Assembly (NCBI GenBank): GCA_014860585.1
Contig: JACZJL010000061.1
Location: forward strand, 1 to 37,429
Reading direction: 5' to 3'
Length of the DNA stretch: 37,429 nucleotides
Source of the DNA: Bacteroidales bacterium
GTDB taxonomy: Bacteria; Bacteroidota; Bacteroidia; Bacteroidales; 4484-276
Made by a program: the position numbers and the translations under genes. This document shows, piece after piece, positions 16,325-23,204 of the stretch; within the stretch, counting starts at the first letter, position 1, and the number at the start of each line of letters is the position of its first letter. The notes beneath the pieces were generated by a model. It did not search any database. It had not been told where the DNA came from and saw only the letters and a list, made by a program, of their open reading frames with translations.

Positions 16325-17137
16325 TTAAATTTCAGCATTTTCGTATTTTGACAACTCCGTGCTAACACGGTTATTGATCTTGTTAATCTCACTTAAATAG
16401 CGGCTTTCAGGGTAAACCGCGATGAAATCATAATAAGCTTTCCTGGCATCTTCAAATCTTTCCTGTCGTTTTTCGACGATACTCATCGAAGCGAAATTAT
16501 AGGCAGCCAGGATGATCTTATACATGACTTCCTCTTTAAAATCGGTGTCAGGATAGTCTTTCATCAAATTCCTGTAAGAAACTATTGCTGCCTGGTAGTC
16601 TTCAATCTTGAAGTACAGGTTGGCAATGTTATAATCTTTCAATTGCAATTTCATTCTCAATTCATCAATCAGTTTCGTAGCCTCTTTGGCCTTTTCTCCA
16701 TACGGAAACCTGTTGATAAAGACCTGAAATTCGTTGATAGCTTCTTTTGTAACTGTCTGATCCAGCGTAGAACGCGGGCTGTCTAAATACTTGCAGTAAG
16801 CCGACTGAAAAGCAGCTTCTTCGGTTTTTTCGCTTCGCGGGAATGTTGCCGTGAAACGATTAAAGTAATAACTTGCCATGATATAGTCGCGCTCGTAATA
16901 ATAAGCGTAGGCATACCTGAAAAGCAATTCCTCTGACTGAGTAGTGCCTCTGTAAACCGGGATCAGTTGATCGAACACCTGCAAAGCCCTGTAGTAATCA
17001 CCTTTATCATAATATGCCATTGCCTGCTGATATTTCAGCTCGTTATCGGTGCTTTTGAGCAGTTTCTGATGCTTACTGCACGAGAACAACACGGTGGAAA
17101 TAAGCAGAATGGCGATAAAATGAGCTTTTTTAAACAT
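16325..17137 (-). CDS. bamD: Outer membrane assembly lipoprotein BamD
   Basis: The 270-residue lipoprotein has a leader HFIAILLISTVLFSC with lipobox LFSC and TPR-type repeats (YQQAMAYYDKGDYYRALQVF, LLFRYAYAYYYERDYIMASY, NLYFKIEDYQAAIVSYRNLM, RFEDARKAYYDFIAVYPES), the architecture of BamD. BamD binds BamA and helps insert beta-barrels into the outer membrane. It is the first gene of the bamD-rpoZ-coaBC-DUF4835 operon, with short spacings of 22, 2 and 6 bp. Confidence 0.92.
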   Translation of the reverse strand: MFKKAHFIAILLISTVLFSCSKHQKLLKSTDNELKYQQAMAYYDKGDYYRALQVFDQLIPVYRGTTQSEELLFRYAYAYYYERDYIMASYYFNRFTATFPRSEKTEEAAFQSAYCKYLDSPRSTLDQTVTKEAINEFQVFINRFPYGEKAKEATKLIDELRMKLQLKDYNIANLYFKIEDYQAAIVSYRNLMKDYPDTDFKEEVMYKIILAAYNFASMSIVEKRQERFEDARKAYYDFIAVYPESRYLSEINKINNRVSTELSKYENAEI

Positions 17138-17142
17138 GGGCG

Positions 17143-17150
17143 CAAAAGTA
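17143..17150 (-). promoter_or_regulatory. -7 box immediately upstream of bamD
   Basis: On the minus strand TACTTTTG (17150-17143) matches TAnnTTTG perfectly and ends 5 nt before the bamD ATG. Transcription would begin at or within a few bases of the start codon, predicting an almost leaderless mRNA. No good TTG is seen at the -33 position, which lowers confidence. Confidence 0.5.
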
Positions 17151-17479
17151 ATATTTTTCCGGAATTGGATAACGCACTCGCCGGTAATTTATTTGGAATC
17201 AATGGCATTTTCCTTTTGCTTCCTCGCCCTGATATCCCACCCATTTACTCACTGAGTGAACCCCGGAAATTAGGGGTAGCAAAAAAACACCCTCAATTTG
17301 ATTTTCAACAAATGGAGTTTTCTTGCTGACGCTAATTACCGATGGCAAGTAAACCCAATCATCCGACACTGCAGGGAGTTCCTCAACATCCCTTAAAACA
17401 ACAATTGCCACGAAAATATCTTTCCTCAGAAAAAGGACTTTTTCCTACCCACTTTTTAATCTGTACCCTGAAATAATTG

Positions 17480-17487
17480 TAGTTTTG
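17480..17487 (+). promoter_or_regulatory. -7 box of the alpha-oxoamine synthase gene
   Basis: TAGTTTTG matches TAnnTTTG and lies 25 nt upstream of ATG 17513; the stretch between is A-rich, as usual for Bacteroidetes leaders. No clear -33 TTTG is present. Confidence 0.5.
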
Positions 17488-17512
17488 CCGTCAAAATTTA
17501 AAACAATTTCAA

Positions 17513-18778
17513 ATGGATATTTTCAACAAGTTTTCCAACATGGGTCCTTTGGGCAAATTCAACCGCGAGAGTTTTGGCTATTTTATGTTTCCGAGACTTG
17601 AAGGTGAAATTGCCTCTCACATGCAGTTTATGGGTAAAAGACGGCTTGTATGGTCGTTGAATAATTACCTGGGGCTGGCCAATCATCCGGAAGTACGCGA
17701 AGCCGACGCCAGGGCTGCTGCACAATGGGGACTGGCCTACCCGATGGGCGCCCGCATGATGTCGGGGCATTCAATCTATCACGAACAGCTGGAGCGCGAG
17801 TTGGCCGCCTTCGAAAAAAAAGAAGATGCTTATCTGCTCAACTACGGTTACCAGGGGATGGTTTCGATTATCGAGAGCCTTGTGAACAGGCACGATGTGA
17901 TAGTTTACGACTCTGAAGCACACGCCTGTATCATTGACGGCTGCCGGTTGCATTTCGGGAAACGGTTTGTTTACCCGCACAACAACATGCAGAATTTTGA
18001 AAAAGAACTCGATAGGGCGCATAAGCTGGCAAGCCAGACAGGTGGTGGAATCCTTGTAATCACCGAAGGCGTTTACGGCATGTCGGGCGATTTGGGAAAA
18101 CTGCGCGACATTGTCGCCTTGAAAAAGAAATACCCGTTCCGTCTGCTGGTTGATGATGCCCATGGCTTTGGCACAATGGGACCTACCGGCGCCGGAACAC
18201 CGGAACATCTTGGCGTGATGGATGAAGTGGACCTGTACTTTGGAACATTTGCCAAATCGATGGCCGGTATCGGTGGTTTTATTGCCGGTGATAAAGTCGC
18301 CATCGAGTTTTTAAGATATAACCTCCGTTCCCAGGTATTTGCCAAATCACTCCCAATGCCAATGGTTTTTGGCGCCCTCAAGCGTCTTGACCTGATCAGA
18401 AAGCATCCTGAGTTGCGCGAAAATCTCTGGAAAATTGTCAATGCCCTGCAATCAGGGCTCAAGGCAAAAGGATTCAACACAGGAGGAACTGAATCGCCAG
18501 TGACCCCGGTTATCCTGCAGGGAGACATTCCGGAGGCTACCCAAATCACTTACGACCTTCGTGAAAACTACAATATCTTCTGCTCCATCGTCACTTACCC
18601 GGTTGTTCCTAAAGGTGTGATTTTGCTGCGCCTTATCCCGACGGCAGTTCATACTTTGGAGGATGTGGAATACACGATCGAAGCCTTCTCGAAAGTAAAG
18701 CAAAAACTCGACGCCGGCGAATATCCAAAAGACAAGATGATAGATGCCGCAACGTTCATGAAAGCGCCTGTGGCTTAG
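17513..18778 (+). CDS. Alpha-oxoamine synthase family enzyme (serine palmitoyltransferase type)
   Basis: The 421-residue PLP enzyme shows LNNYLGLANHPEVREA, DSEAHACIIDG (His stacking on PLP), LLVDDAHGFGTMG (Asp binding the pyridine nitrogen) and GTFAKSMAGIGGF with the PLP Lys248. The family condenses an acyl-CoA or acyl-ACP with an amino acid and releases CO2: serine palmitoyltransferase, 8-amino-7-oxononanoate synthase, 2-amino-3-ketobutyrate ligase, or cysteate acyltransferase for capnine lipids. Bacteroidetes commonly make sphingolipids or sulfonolipids, and there are no biotin genes nearby, so serine palmitoyltransferase or cysteate acyltransferase is more likely than BioF. Sequence alone cannot fix the amino-acid substrate. 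Confidence 0.85.
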   Translation: MDIFNKFSNMGPLGKFNRESFGYFMFPRLEGEIASHMQFMGKRRLVWSLNNYLGLANHPEVREADARAAAQWGLAYPMGARMMSGHSIYHEQLERELAAFEKKEDAYLLNYGYQGMVSIIESLVNRHDVIVYDSEAHACIIDGCRLHFGKRFVYPHNNMQNFEKELDRAHKLASQTGGGILVITEGVYGMSGDLGKLRDIVALKKKYPFRLLVDDAHGFGTMGPTGAGTPEHLGVMDEVDLYFGTFAKSMAGIGGFIAGDKVAIEFLRYNLRSQVFAKSLPMPMVFGALKRLDLIRKHPELRENLWKIVNALQSGLKAKGFNTGGTESPVTPVILQGDIPEATQITYDLRENYNIFCSIVTYPVVPKGVILLRLIPTAVHTLEDVEYTIEAFSKVKQKLDAGEYPKDKMIDAATFMKAPVA

Positions 18779-18887
18779 GTTAAGGCTCTGTTGTCCGGTT
18801 AAACGGCCTTAACTGTTGATTCACTCAAAACTAATCTTTTTACCTGCCACTGGTAAAAATGAGCGTGTAAAACTACTTTTTTAAAAG

Positions 18888-19730
18888 ATGCTGAAAGACC
18901 CAACCAATGATAGAAATAAGCGCACTGCGGGCAACTTTACCATTATTGCCCTCAACTCGACTGCTTATTACCTCATCTCTTTTATCATCATGTACCTTCT
19001 GGGGCAGTTTCTTACGTCAGTCGTCGCGCTGCAATACGATTACAAATCGATCATCTATTACCATAAACTTCAATGGGTTATCGACTCCTATGACTGGACC
19101 ACCGAGTCGGTTAAACTGTTGTTCAGCATTGCACCGCTGCTGTCGTTGTTGTTGGGGATTATCTTTTTGATCATTTACATTATTTTGTACGATGACCGGG
19201 GCACTTTAAAACAGTTTTTTCTCTGGGGCTTTGCTCATGGAATGATCTGGTTTTTCGGTGCAATGCTTGCCGGTACCATCCTCGACCAGGGCATCGGCTA
19301 TGTGGTGATGTACCTGTACTTTAAAGATACCGGTAAACTGATCCTTTCCCTTTTTGCACTCAGCTCACTTGTGCTTATTGCTGCCTTCACCAACAAGTGG
19401 TTTCTCTTTTCGGGGAACTCTTATTTCAATCAACTGAACGAACACAACCGCGCCTTTTTTACCTTCAGCCAGATCGTTGTCCCCATGCTGGCAGGTACAG
19501 TTTTGTTGATTGGCATCAAGTTGCCCATGATTACTTTTTACGAACTCTTTGCACTGCTGACCTCACTGGCGTTTATGATCCCGATGATGGCCAACTTCAG
19601 AAGTTTCAACACGTTCTATTTCGACGAAATTCCCATCGAGGTCAAAGCCGATAAGAAGGCCATGATCACCGCCGTATTAATGCTCGTTGCTTTTCGGATA
19701 ATTTTTGAATTTGGCATTCAGATCGGTTAG
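18888..19730 (+). CDS. Integral membrane protein of unknown function
   Basis: The 280-residue product has about seven hydrophobic segments, among them TAYYLISFIIMYLLGQFL, LLSLLLGIIFLIIYIILY, FAHGMIWFFGAMLAGTIL, LILSLFALSSLVLIAAF, VVPMLAGTVLLIGIKL and AVLMLVAFRIIFEFGI. No motif of a known transporter or enzyme is seen. It lies 109 bp downstream of the oxoamine synthase on the same strand, so a link with lipid synthesis is possible but only contextual. Confidence 0.75.
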   Translation: MLKDPTNDRNKRTAGNFTIIALNSTAYYLISFIIMYLLGQFLTSVVALQYDYKSIIYYHKLQWVIDSYDWTTESVKLLFSIAPLLSLLLGIIFLIIYIILYDDRGTLKQFFLWGFAHGMIWFFGAMLAGTILDQGIGYVVMYLYFKDTGKLILSLFALSSLVLIAAFTNKWFLFSGNSYFNQLNEHNRAFFTFSQIVVPMLAGTVLLIGIKLPMITFYELFALLTSLAFMIPMMANFRSFNTFYFDEIPIEVKADKKAMITAVLMLVAFRIIFEFGIQIG

Positions 19731-19891
19731 ATTTTTTTCAGCCTAAAGGTTTTGCAGATCAGGCGATTCGTGCAGTTTGCACTTTTTTTCTGATCTGGGG
19801 TTGAAAATCAGGTAAAAAAAATGTCATAGGGTAGAGTTTTTTTGCTTACTTTAGCCCTCAAAATTCAAAACCAAAAAAAATGGAGGTTATT

Positions 19892-20188
19892 ATGCAAACG
19901 TACATGCTTTTCACAAAACTTTCAACCGACCTGTCGTATGAGTTGAAAAACCGCGAACGTCAGGGGCGCGCCTGGATGGACCAGGTAAAGGAAAAATGCC
20001 CTGAGGTGAAATTCCTGGCACATTATGCCATCCTCGGCGAATACGATTTTATCGACATTTACGAAGCACCCGATCCCGAGACGGCAGCCAAGGTGTCCAT
20101 TATCAGCCAGGCACATGGCGCTATGCATGCCAAAAGCCTGCTGGCTATCCCGTATAAGCGATTTCTCGAACTCGCAGAAGAGATTTAG
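19892..20188 (+). CDS. GYD domain protein
   Basis: The 98-residue product (MQTYMLFTKLSTD ... LGEYDFIDIYEAPD ... AKVSIISQAHGAMHAKSLLAIP) is a complete GYD domain, a small ferredoxin-like fold related to dimeric alpha-beta barrels; function unestablished. I prefer ATG 19892 to the in-frame ATG 19880 because family members start with M..Y...TKL and because GGAGG lies 5 nt upstream of 19892, an unusually good Shine-Dalgarno for this phylum. The A-run before 19880 also looks like a Bacteroidetes leader, so the four extra codons cannot be excluded. Confidence 0.85.
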   Translation: MQTYMLFTKLSTDLSYELKNRERQGRAWMDQVKEKCPEVKFLAHYAILGEYDFIDIYEAPDPETAAKVSIISQAHGAMHAKSLLAIPYKRFLELAEEI

Positions 20189-20274
20189 GGGGAGAGGATT
20201 TGCAGCAATATCTTTTTGTTACTGTAATGGGCTGAAAAGTTTCCAACACATACCTACCCATCAAATTACTTTTT

Positions 20275-20282
20275 TATCTTTG
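20275..20282 (+). promoter_or_regulatory. -7 box upstream of the PEGA/FGE/FISUMP gene
   Basis: TATCTTTG matches TAnnTTTG and lies 26 nt upstream of ATG 20309. The -33 element is not clear. Confidence 0.45.
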
Positions 20283-20308
20283 AGCCGCTAAATTTTCAAT
20301 TTATCGGG

Positions 20309-22972
20309 ATGCGTAGTTTTTACCTCTTTTTCTTTTCACTGCTTTTTGTACTCCAGGGTTTTGCCCAGGAGCTGCGACAGTTGCGGATGACCGGAACGGC
20401 CAAAAAGCTCGACAACGAAATGATTGCCCGCCGCGACATCAACGGCGAGTATGCCGCTGCCATTCAGGTCATCACCAACCTGGATGGGCTGAGTTACGAT
20501 TCGTGGGATGGCGTGGTGGGTGAGGTGGAACGCAAGCCCGGGCAGGATATGGTTTTTGTGACCCACCGCGAGCGGGTGCTCGAAGTTTATGCGCTTGGCT
20601 ACCAAAAATTGCAGATTATTCTTACGGAAAAGGGCATTCACCTGAAGCCGCGCGAGGTCTGGCAGATCACCATTTCCGGCGATGCGCCGCCTGCTGCCAC
20701 GCTCCCCGTAACCATCCGCATTACCCCGGCCGACGCCGTACTGACCATTGACGACCAACCGGCCACCGGAACCACACACTCCTTAACTCCGGGTTCTCAC
20801 GCGCTGAAAATTGAAAAAGAGGGCTTCAAAACCGAGGAGAAAACCATCAACGTAACCGAGCAGCAGGTGTTTTTTGAGTTTGCCCTCACCCGCCAGCCCG
20901 ATGCCGGACTGCAGATCGAAACCACACCCGGCGGCGCTTCCGTTTACCTTGAAGACGTTCTGCTGGGAGTAAGCCCTTTTTCTGTTTGGTACAAGCCCGG
21001 CACTTACCCCATCCGCATTGTGAAAGATGGCTACGTAACCATCGAAAACCAAACCCTTGAAGTAGCCCTCCCCCAGACCCGCAAAAGCTACACGCTGGAA
21101 GAAAACGTGGGTTACCTCACCATCAACACCCACAACGGCGCGTCTGTTTATTTCAACGACCAATTGATTGCCAACCCCAAAAATGTAAAACTCCCGCCTC
21201 AACTGGTGAAGGTAAAAGTAACCCAACCCAAGGCCGAGCCACTGGAGCAGCAGGTTGTCCTAAAACGTAACGACCGCCTCACCTTTGATCTATTCCCCAT
21301 CGTGCAAACCGGAACCATCCAAATTGCCGTTACCCCCTTCGATGCTCAGATTGAACTCACGGGCGACGCCGGCGAAAAATACACCGCCACCGGGATGAAG
21401 GTGTTTGAGGATATTCCGGTGGGCACTTACACCCTGAAAGTTAACGCCCCCGGCCACGAAACCGCACAGGAAACCATTACCCTGCACAAGGATTCCCGCG
21501 AAACCCGCAGCATAAAGCTCCCCGATGCCAGGTCTGCAACACCGGCAGCCACCACCGCCGATTACGGCATCGAAATGGTTTTTGTTAAAGGCGGAACTTT
21601 TACAATGGGCTGCACCAGCGAGCAGGGCAGTGATTGCAAAGAGGATGAAAAGCCAGCCCATCAGGTTACTCTAGGCGATTTTTATATTGGCAAGTATGAG
21701 GTGACACAGAAGCAGTGGCGGGAAATTATGGGCAGCAATCCAAGTCATTTTAAGAACTGCGATAATTGTCCTGTTGAGAATGTAAGTTGGAACGATATTC
21801 AGGAATTTATTAAAAAGTTGAACCAGAAAAGCGGAAAGAAATACCGTTTGCCTACCGAAGCTGAATGGGAGTTTGCAGCCCGTAGCGTGGCTTCGACAGG
21901 CTCGGCTTCGGCAAGCTCAGCCAGCGCAACTAAATACGCAGGCAGCAACAATATTGATGAGGTGGCATGGTATAGAAGCAACAGCGGCAGCAAGACAAGG
22001 CCGGTAGGCGGGAAAAAAGCAAATGAACAGGGCATTTACGATATGAGCGGCAATGTTTGGGAGTGGTGCAGCGATTGGTACGGGTCAGAATATTACAAAA
22101 TCAGCCCGCAAAACAATCCGCAGGGGCCGGTTTCAGGCTCCATCCGCTTGTTGCGCGGCGGCAGTTGGAACAACTCCCCGCAGTACTGCCGGGTTGCCAT
22201 TCGCTATATCATCACTCCCGACTACAGCTTCTACGACGGCGGTTTCCGCTTGGCCCTTTCCCATGAAGCCGAAAAGGAAAATATTAATGCGGGAGAGGAT
22301 ACCCACGAAACCCGCAATGTAAAGATTAACGGGGCCAGGGCTGCAACACCGGCAAATGCAACCAGGGAATTCAGATGTGGCGACAAGTTTGTAGATACAC
22401 GTGATGGCAATGAATATCAAACCGTTCAAATTGGTAACCAATGCTGGATGAAGGAAAACCTGAAATGGCTCCCCAGTGTAAGTCCATCAGCAAATGAATC
22501 GAACACTTCAAATCATTACTATGTGTATGGCTATCAGGGTTCCAATGTAAGTGCAGCAAAAGCTAAAGCAAATTACCAGACTTTTGGTGTTTTGTATAAC
22601 TGGGTGGCGGCGTTGAATGCCTGCCCTGATGGGTGGCATTTGCCATCGGATAATGAATGGACAGTTTTAACTGATTATCTGGGCGGCAGCAGAGTGGCAG
22701 GCGGCAAAATGAAAACCACCGGCACCACCCATTGGAGCAGCCCCAACACCGGCGCCACAAATACAAGCGGATTTACGGCTTTGCCCGGCGGCCACCGCAA
22801 TACCGATGGGTCGTTCTACATTCTGGGCGACTTCGGCTACTGGTGGTCATCTTCCGAGAACGCTGCTTCCAGTGCCTGGAACCGGTACCTGAACTACAGT
22901 TACGCCGATGTGCTCCGGCACGGCCTCAATAAGTCGTACGGGTTCTCGGTGCGTTGCCTCAAGGACAATTGA
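20309..22972 (+). CDS. Exported PEGA - FGE-like - FISUMP multidomain protein, likely DGR target
   Basis: The 887-residue protein has a signal peptide (MRSFYLFFFSLLFVLQGFAQ). Residues about 130-400 hold four PEGA-like repeats (GGASVYLEDVLLGVSPFSVW, PGTYPIRIVKDGY and similar). Residues 421-651 are a formylglycine-generating-enzyme/SUMF1-like domain (GGTFTMGC, YIGKYEVTQKQWREIMG, YRLPTEAEWEFAAR, GNVWEWCSDWYG, RGGSWNN). Residues 687-886 are a Fibrobacter major paralogous (FISUMP) domain (YQTVQIGNQCWMKENLKW, GWHLPSDNEW, YWWSSSE, GFSVRC). The position of the first catalytic FGE cysteine is Asn (WNNSPQYC), so it is probably a binding domain of C-type-lectin fold. The ends of both domains look like DGR variable regions. 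A palindromic repeat is inserted in frame after WEFAAR. Likely a surface or periplasmic ligand-binding protein. Confidence 0.88.
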   Translation: MRSFYLFFFSLLFVLQGFAQELRQLRMTGTAKKLDNEMIARRDINGEYAAAIQVITNLDGLSYDSWDGVVGEVERKPGQDMVFVTHRERVLEVYALGYQKLQIILTEKGIHLKPREVWQITISGDAPPAATLPVTIRITPADAVLTIDDQPATGTTHSLTPGSHALKIEKEGFKTEEKTINVTEQQVFFEFALTRQPDAGLQIETTPGGASVYLEDVLLGVSPFSVWYKPGTYPIRIVKDGYVTIENQTLEVALPQTRKSYTLEENVGYLTINTHNGASVYFNDQLIANPKNVKLPPQLVKVKVTQPKAEPLEQQVVLKRNDRLTFDLFPIVQTGTIQIAVTPFDAQIELTGDAGEKYTATGMKVFEDIPVGTYTLKVNAPGHETAQETITLHKDSRETRSIKLPDARSATPAATTADYGIEMVFVKGGTFTMGCTSEQGSDCKEDEKPAHQVTLGDFYIGKYEVTQKQWREIMGSNPSHFKNCDNCPVENVSWNDIQEFIKKLNQKSGKKYRLPTEAEWEFAARSVASTGSASASSASATKYAGSNNIDEVAWYRSNSGSKTRPVGGKKANEQGIYDMSGNVWEWCSDWYGSEYYKISPQNNPQGPVSGSIRLLRGGSWNNSPQYCRVAIRYIITPDYSFYDGGFRLALSHEAEKENINAGEDTHETRNVKINGARAATPANATREFRCGDKFVDTRDGNEYQTVQIGNQCWMKENLKWLPSVSPSANESNTSNHYYVYGYQGSNVSAAKAKANYQTFGVLYNWVAALNACPDGWHLPSDNEWTVLTDYLGGSRVAGGKMKTTGTTHWSSPNTGATNTSGFTALPGGHRNTDGSFYILGDFGYWWSSSENAASSAWNRYLNYSYADVLRHGLNKSYGFSVRCLKDN
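21887..21928 (+). repeat. Palindromic repeat inserted in frame in the FGE-like domain
   Basis: The stretch contains two related hairpin arms (CTTCGACAGGCTCGG, CTTCGGCAAGCTCAG) and encodes the low-complexity VASTGSASASSASAT. At this place the paralogue at 23205 has only GGTQSKGF (8 residues instead of 16), while both flanks (WEFAAR and KYAGSNNI) match. TTCGACAGGCTCAG-type sequences are well-known interspersed repeats of bacterial genomes, so this is a domesticated insertion. Confidence 0.7.
22154..22255 (+). other. Candidate DGR variable region 1 (end of FGE-like domain)
   Basis: The 34 codons alternate an invariant scaffold (RGGSW, CR, A, R, TPD, GFRLA) with positions encoded almost only by NNC or NNT codons (AAC, TCC, TAC, ATT, TAT, ATC, AGC, TTC, GAC, GGC). 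Such codons arise from AAY template codons by adenine mutagenesis, the hallmark of diversity-generating retroelements. The paralogue at 24309-24410 has the same length and scaffold but different residues at these positions. Confidence 0.6.
22841..22956 (+). other. Candidate DGR variable region 2 (end of FISUMP domain)
   Basis: After TGGTGGTCATCTTCC the scaffold (AWNR, L, V, R, K, GFSVRC) is interrupted by codons TAC, AAC, TAC, AGT, TAC, GCC, GAT, CTC, CAC, GGC, CTC, AAT and TAC, again NNY codons. The region ends 13 nt before the gene's last codons, the usual position of a DGR variable region. Confidence 0.55.
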
Positions 22973-22984
22973 TTTATTTGACTA

Positions 22985-23004
22985 CCTGCCAGCCGGCAGG
23001 CTGG
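22985..23004. repeat. Overlapping palindromes downstream of the FISUMP gene
   Basis: CCTGCC/GGCAGG (22985-23000) and CCAGCC/GGCTGG (22989-23004) form two mutually exclusive 6-bp hairpins just after the stop. It may act as a terminator, although no T-run follows, or be an interspersed repeat. Confidence 0.4.
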
Positions 23005-23044
23005 TTTGACTATTTTATAGTTCAAATCCGCCGAAAGCGGTAAA

Positions 23045-23052
23045 TATTTTTG
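23045..23052 (+). promoter_or_regulatory. -7 box of the short ORF at 23059
   Basis: TATTTTTG matches TAnnTTTG and lies 6 nt before ATG 23059. It suggests the short frame was once a separately transcribed gene. Confidence 0.4.
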
Positions 23053-23058
23053 AAAATC

Positions 23059-23166
23059 ATGCAAATTAAACTTTTTACTATTCCTATTATTGATAGCGGT
23101 ACTTTTCAGGAGGAGATGAACCCCTTCCTACGGGCTAAGAAGAATCCGGCAATTTTCATAGAGTAA
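23059..23166 (+). pseudogene. 35-codon remnant, possibly a DGR accessory gene
   Basis: The frame reads MQIKLFTIPIIDSGTFQEEM then NPFLRAKKNPAIFIE and stops. The opening (short beta-strand, IPI, then E.MN.FLR) resembles, from memory, the N-terminus of small accessory proteins encoded with Bacteroidetes diversity-generating retroelements. The resemblance ends after about 27 residues, as if the rest had been deleted. It lies between two genes with candidate variable regions. It could instead be a genuine small peptide or chance. Confidence 0.35.
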
Positions 23167-23204
23167 ACAAAAAAACAATAATCCAACAACCAACACATAA
23201 ACTT

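Larger units (their letters stand above)
17138..17512. other. Divergent intergenic region bamD / alpha-oxoamine synthase
   Basis: These 375 bases hold the two divergent -7 boxes and nothing else I recognise. Short frames on both strands (up to 70 codons) have no family resemblance and no start context. Confidence 0.5.
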
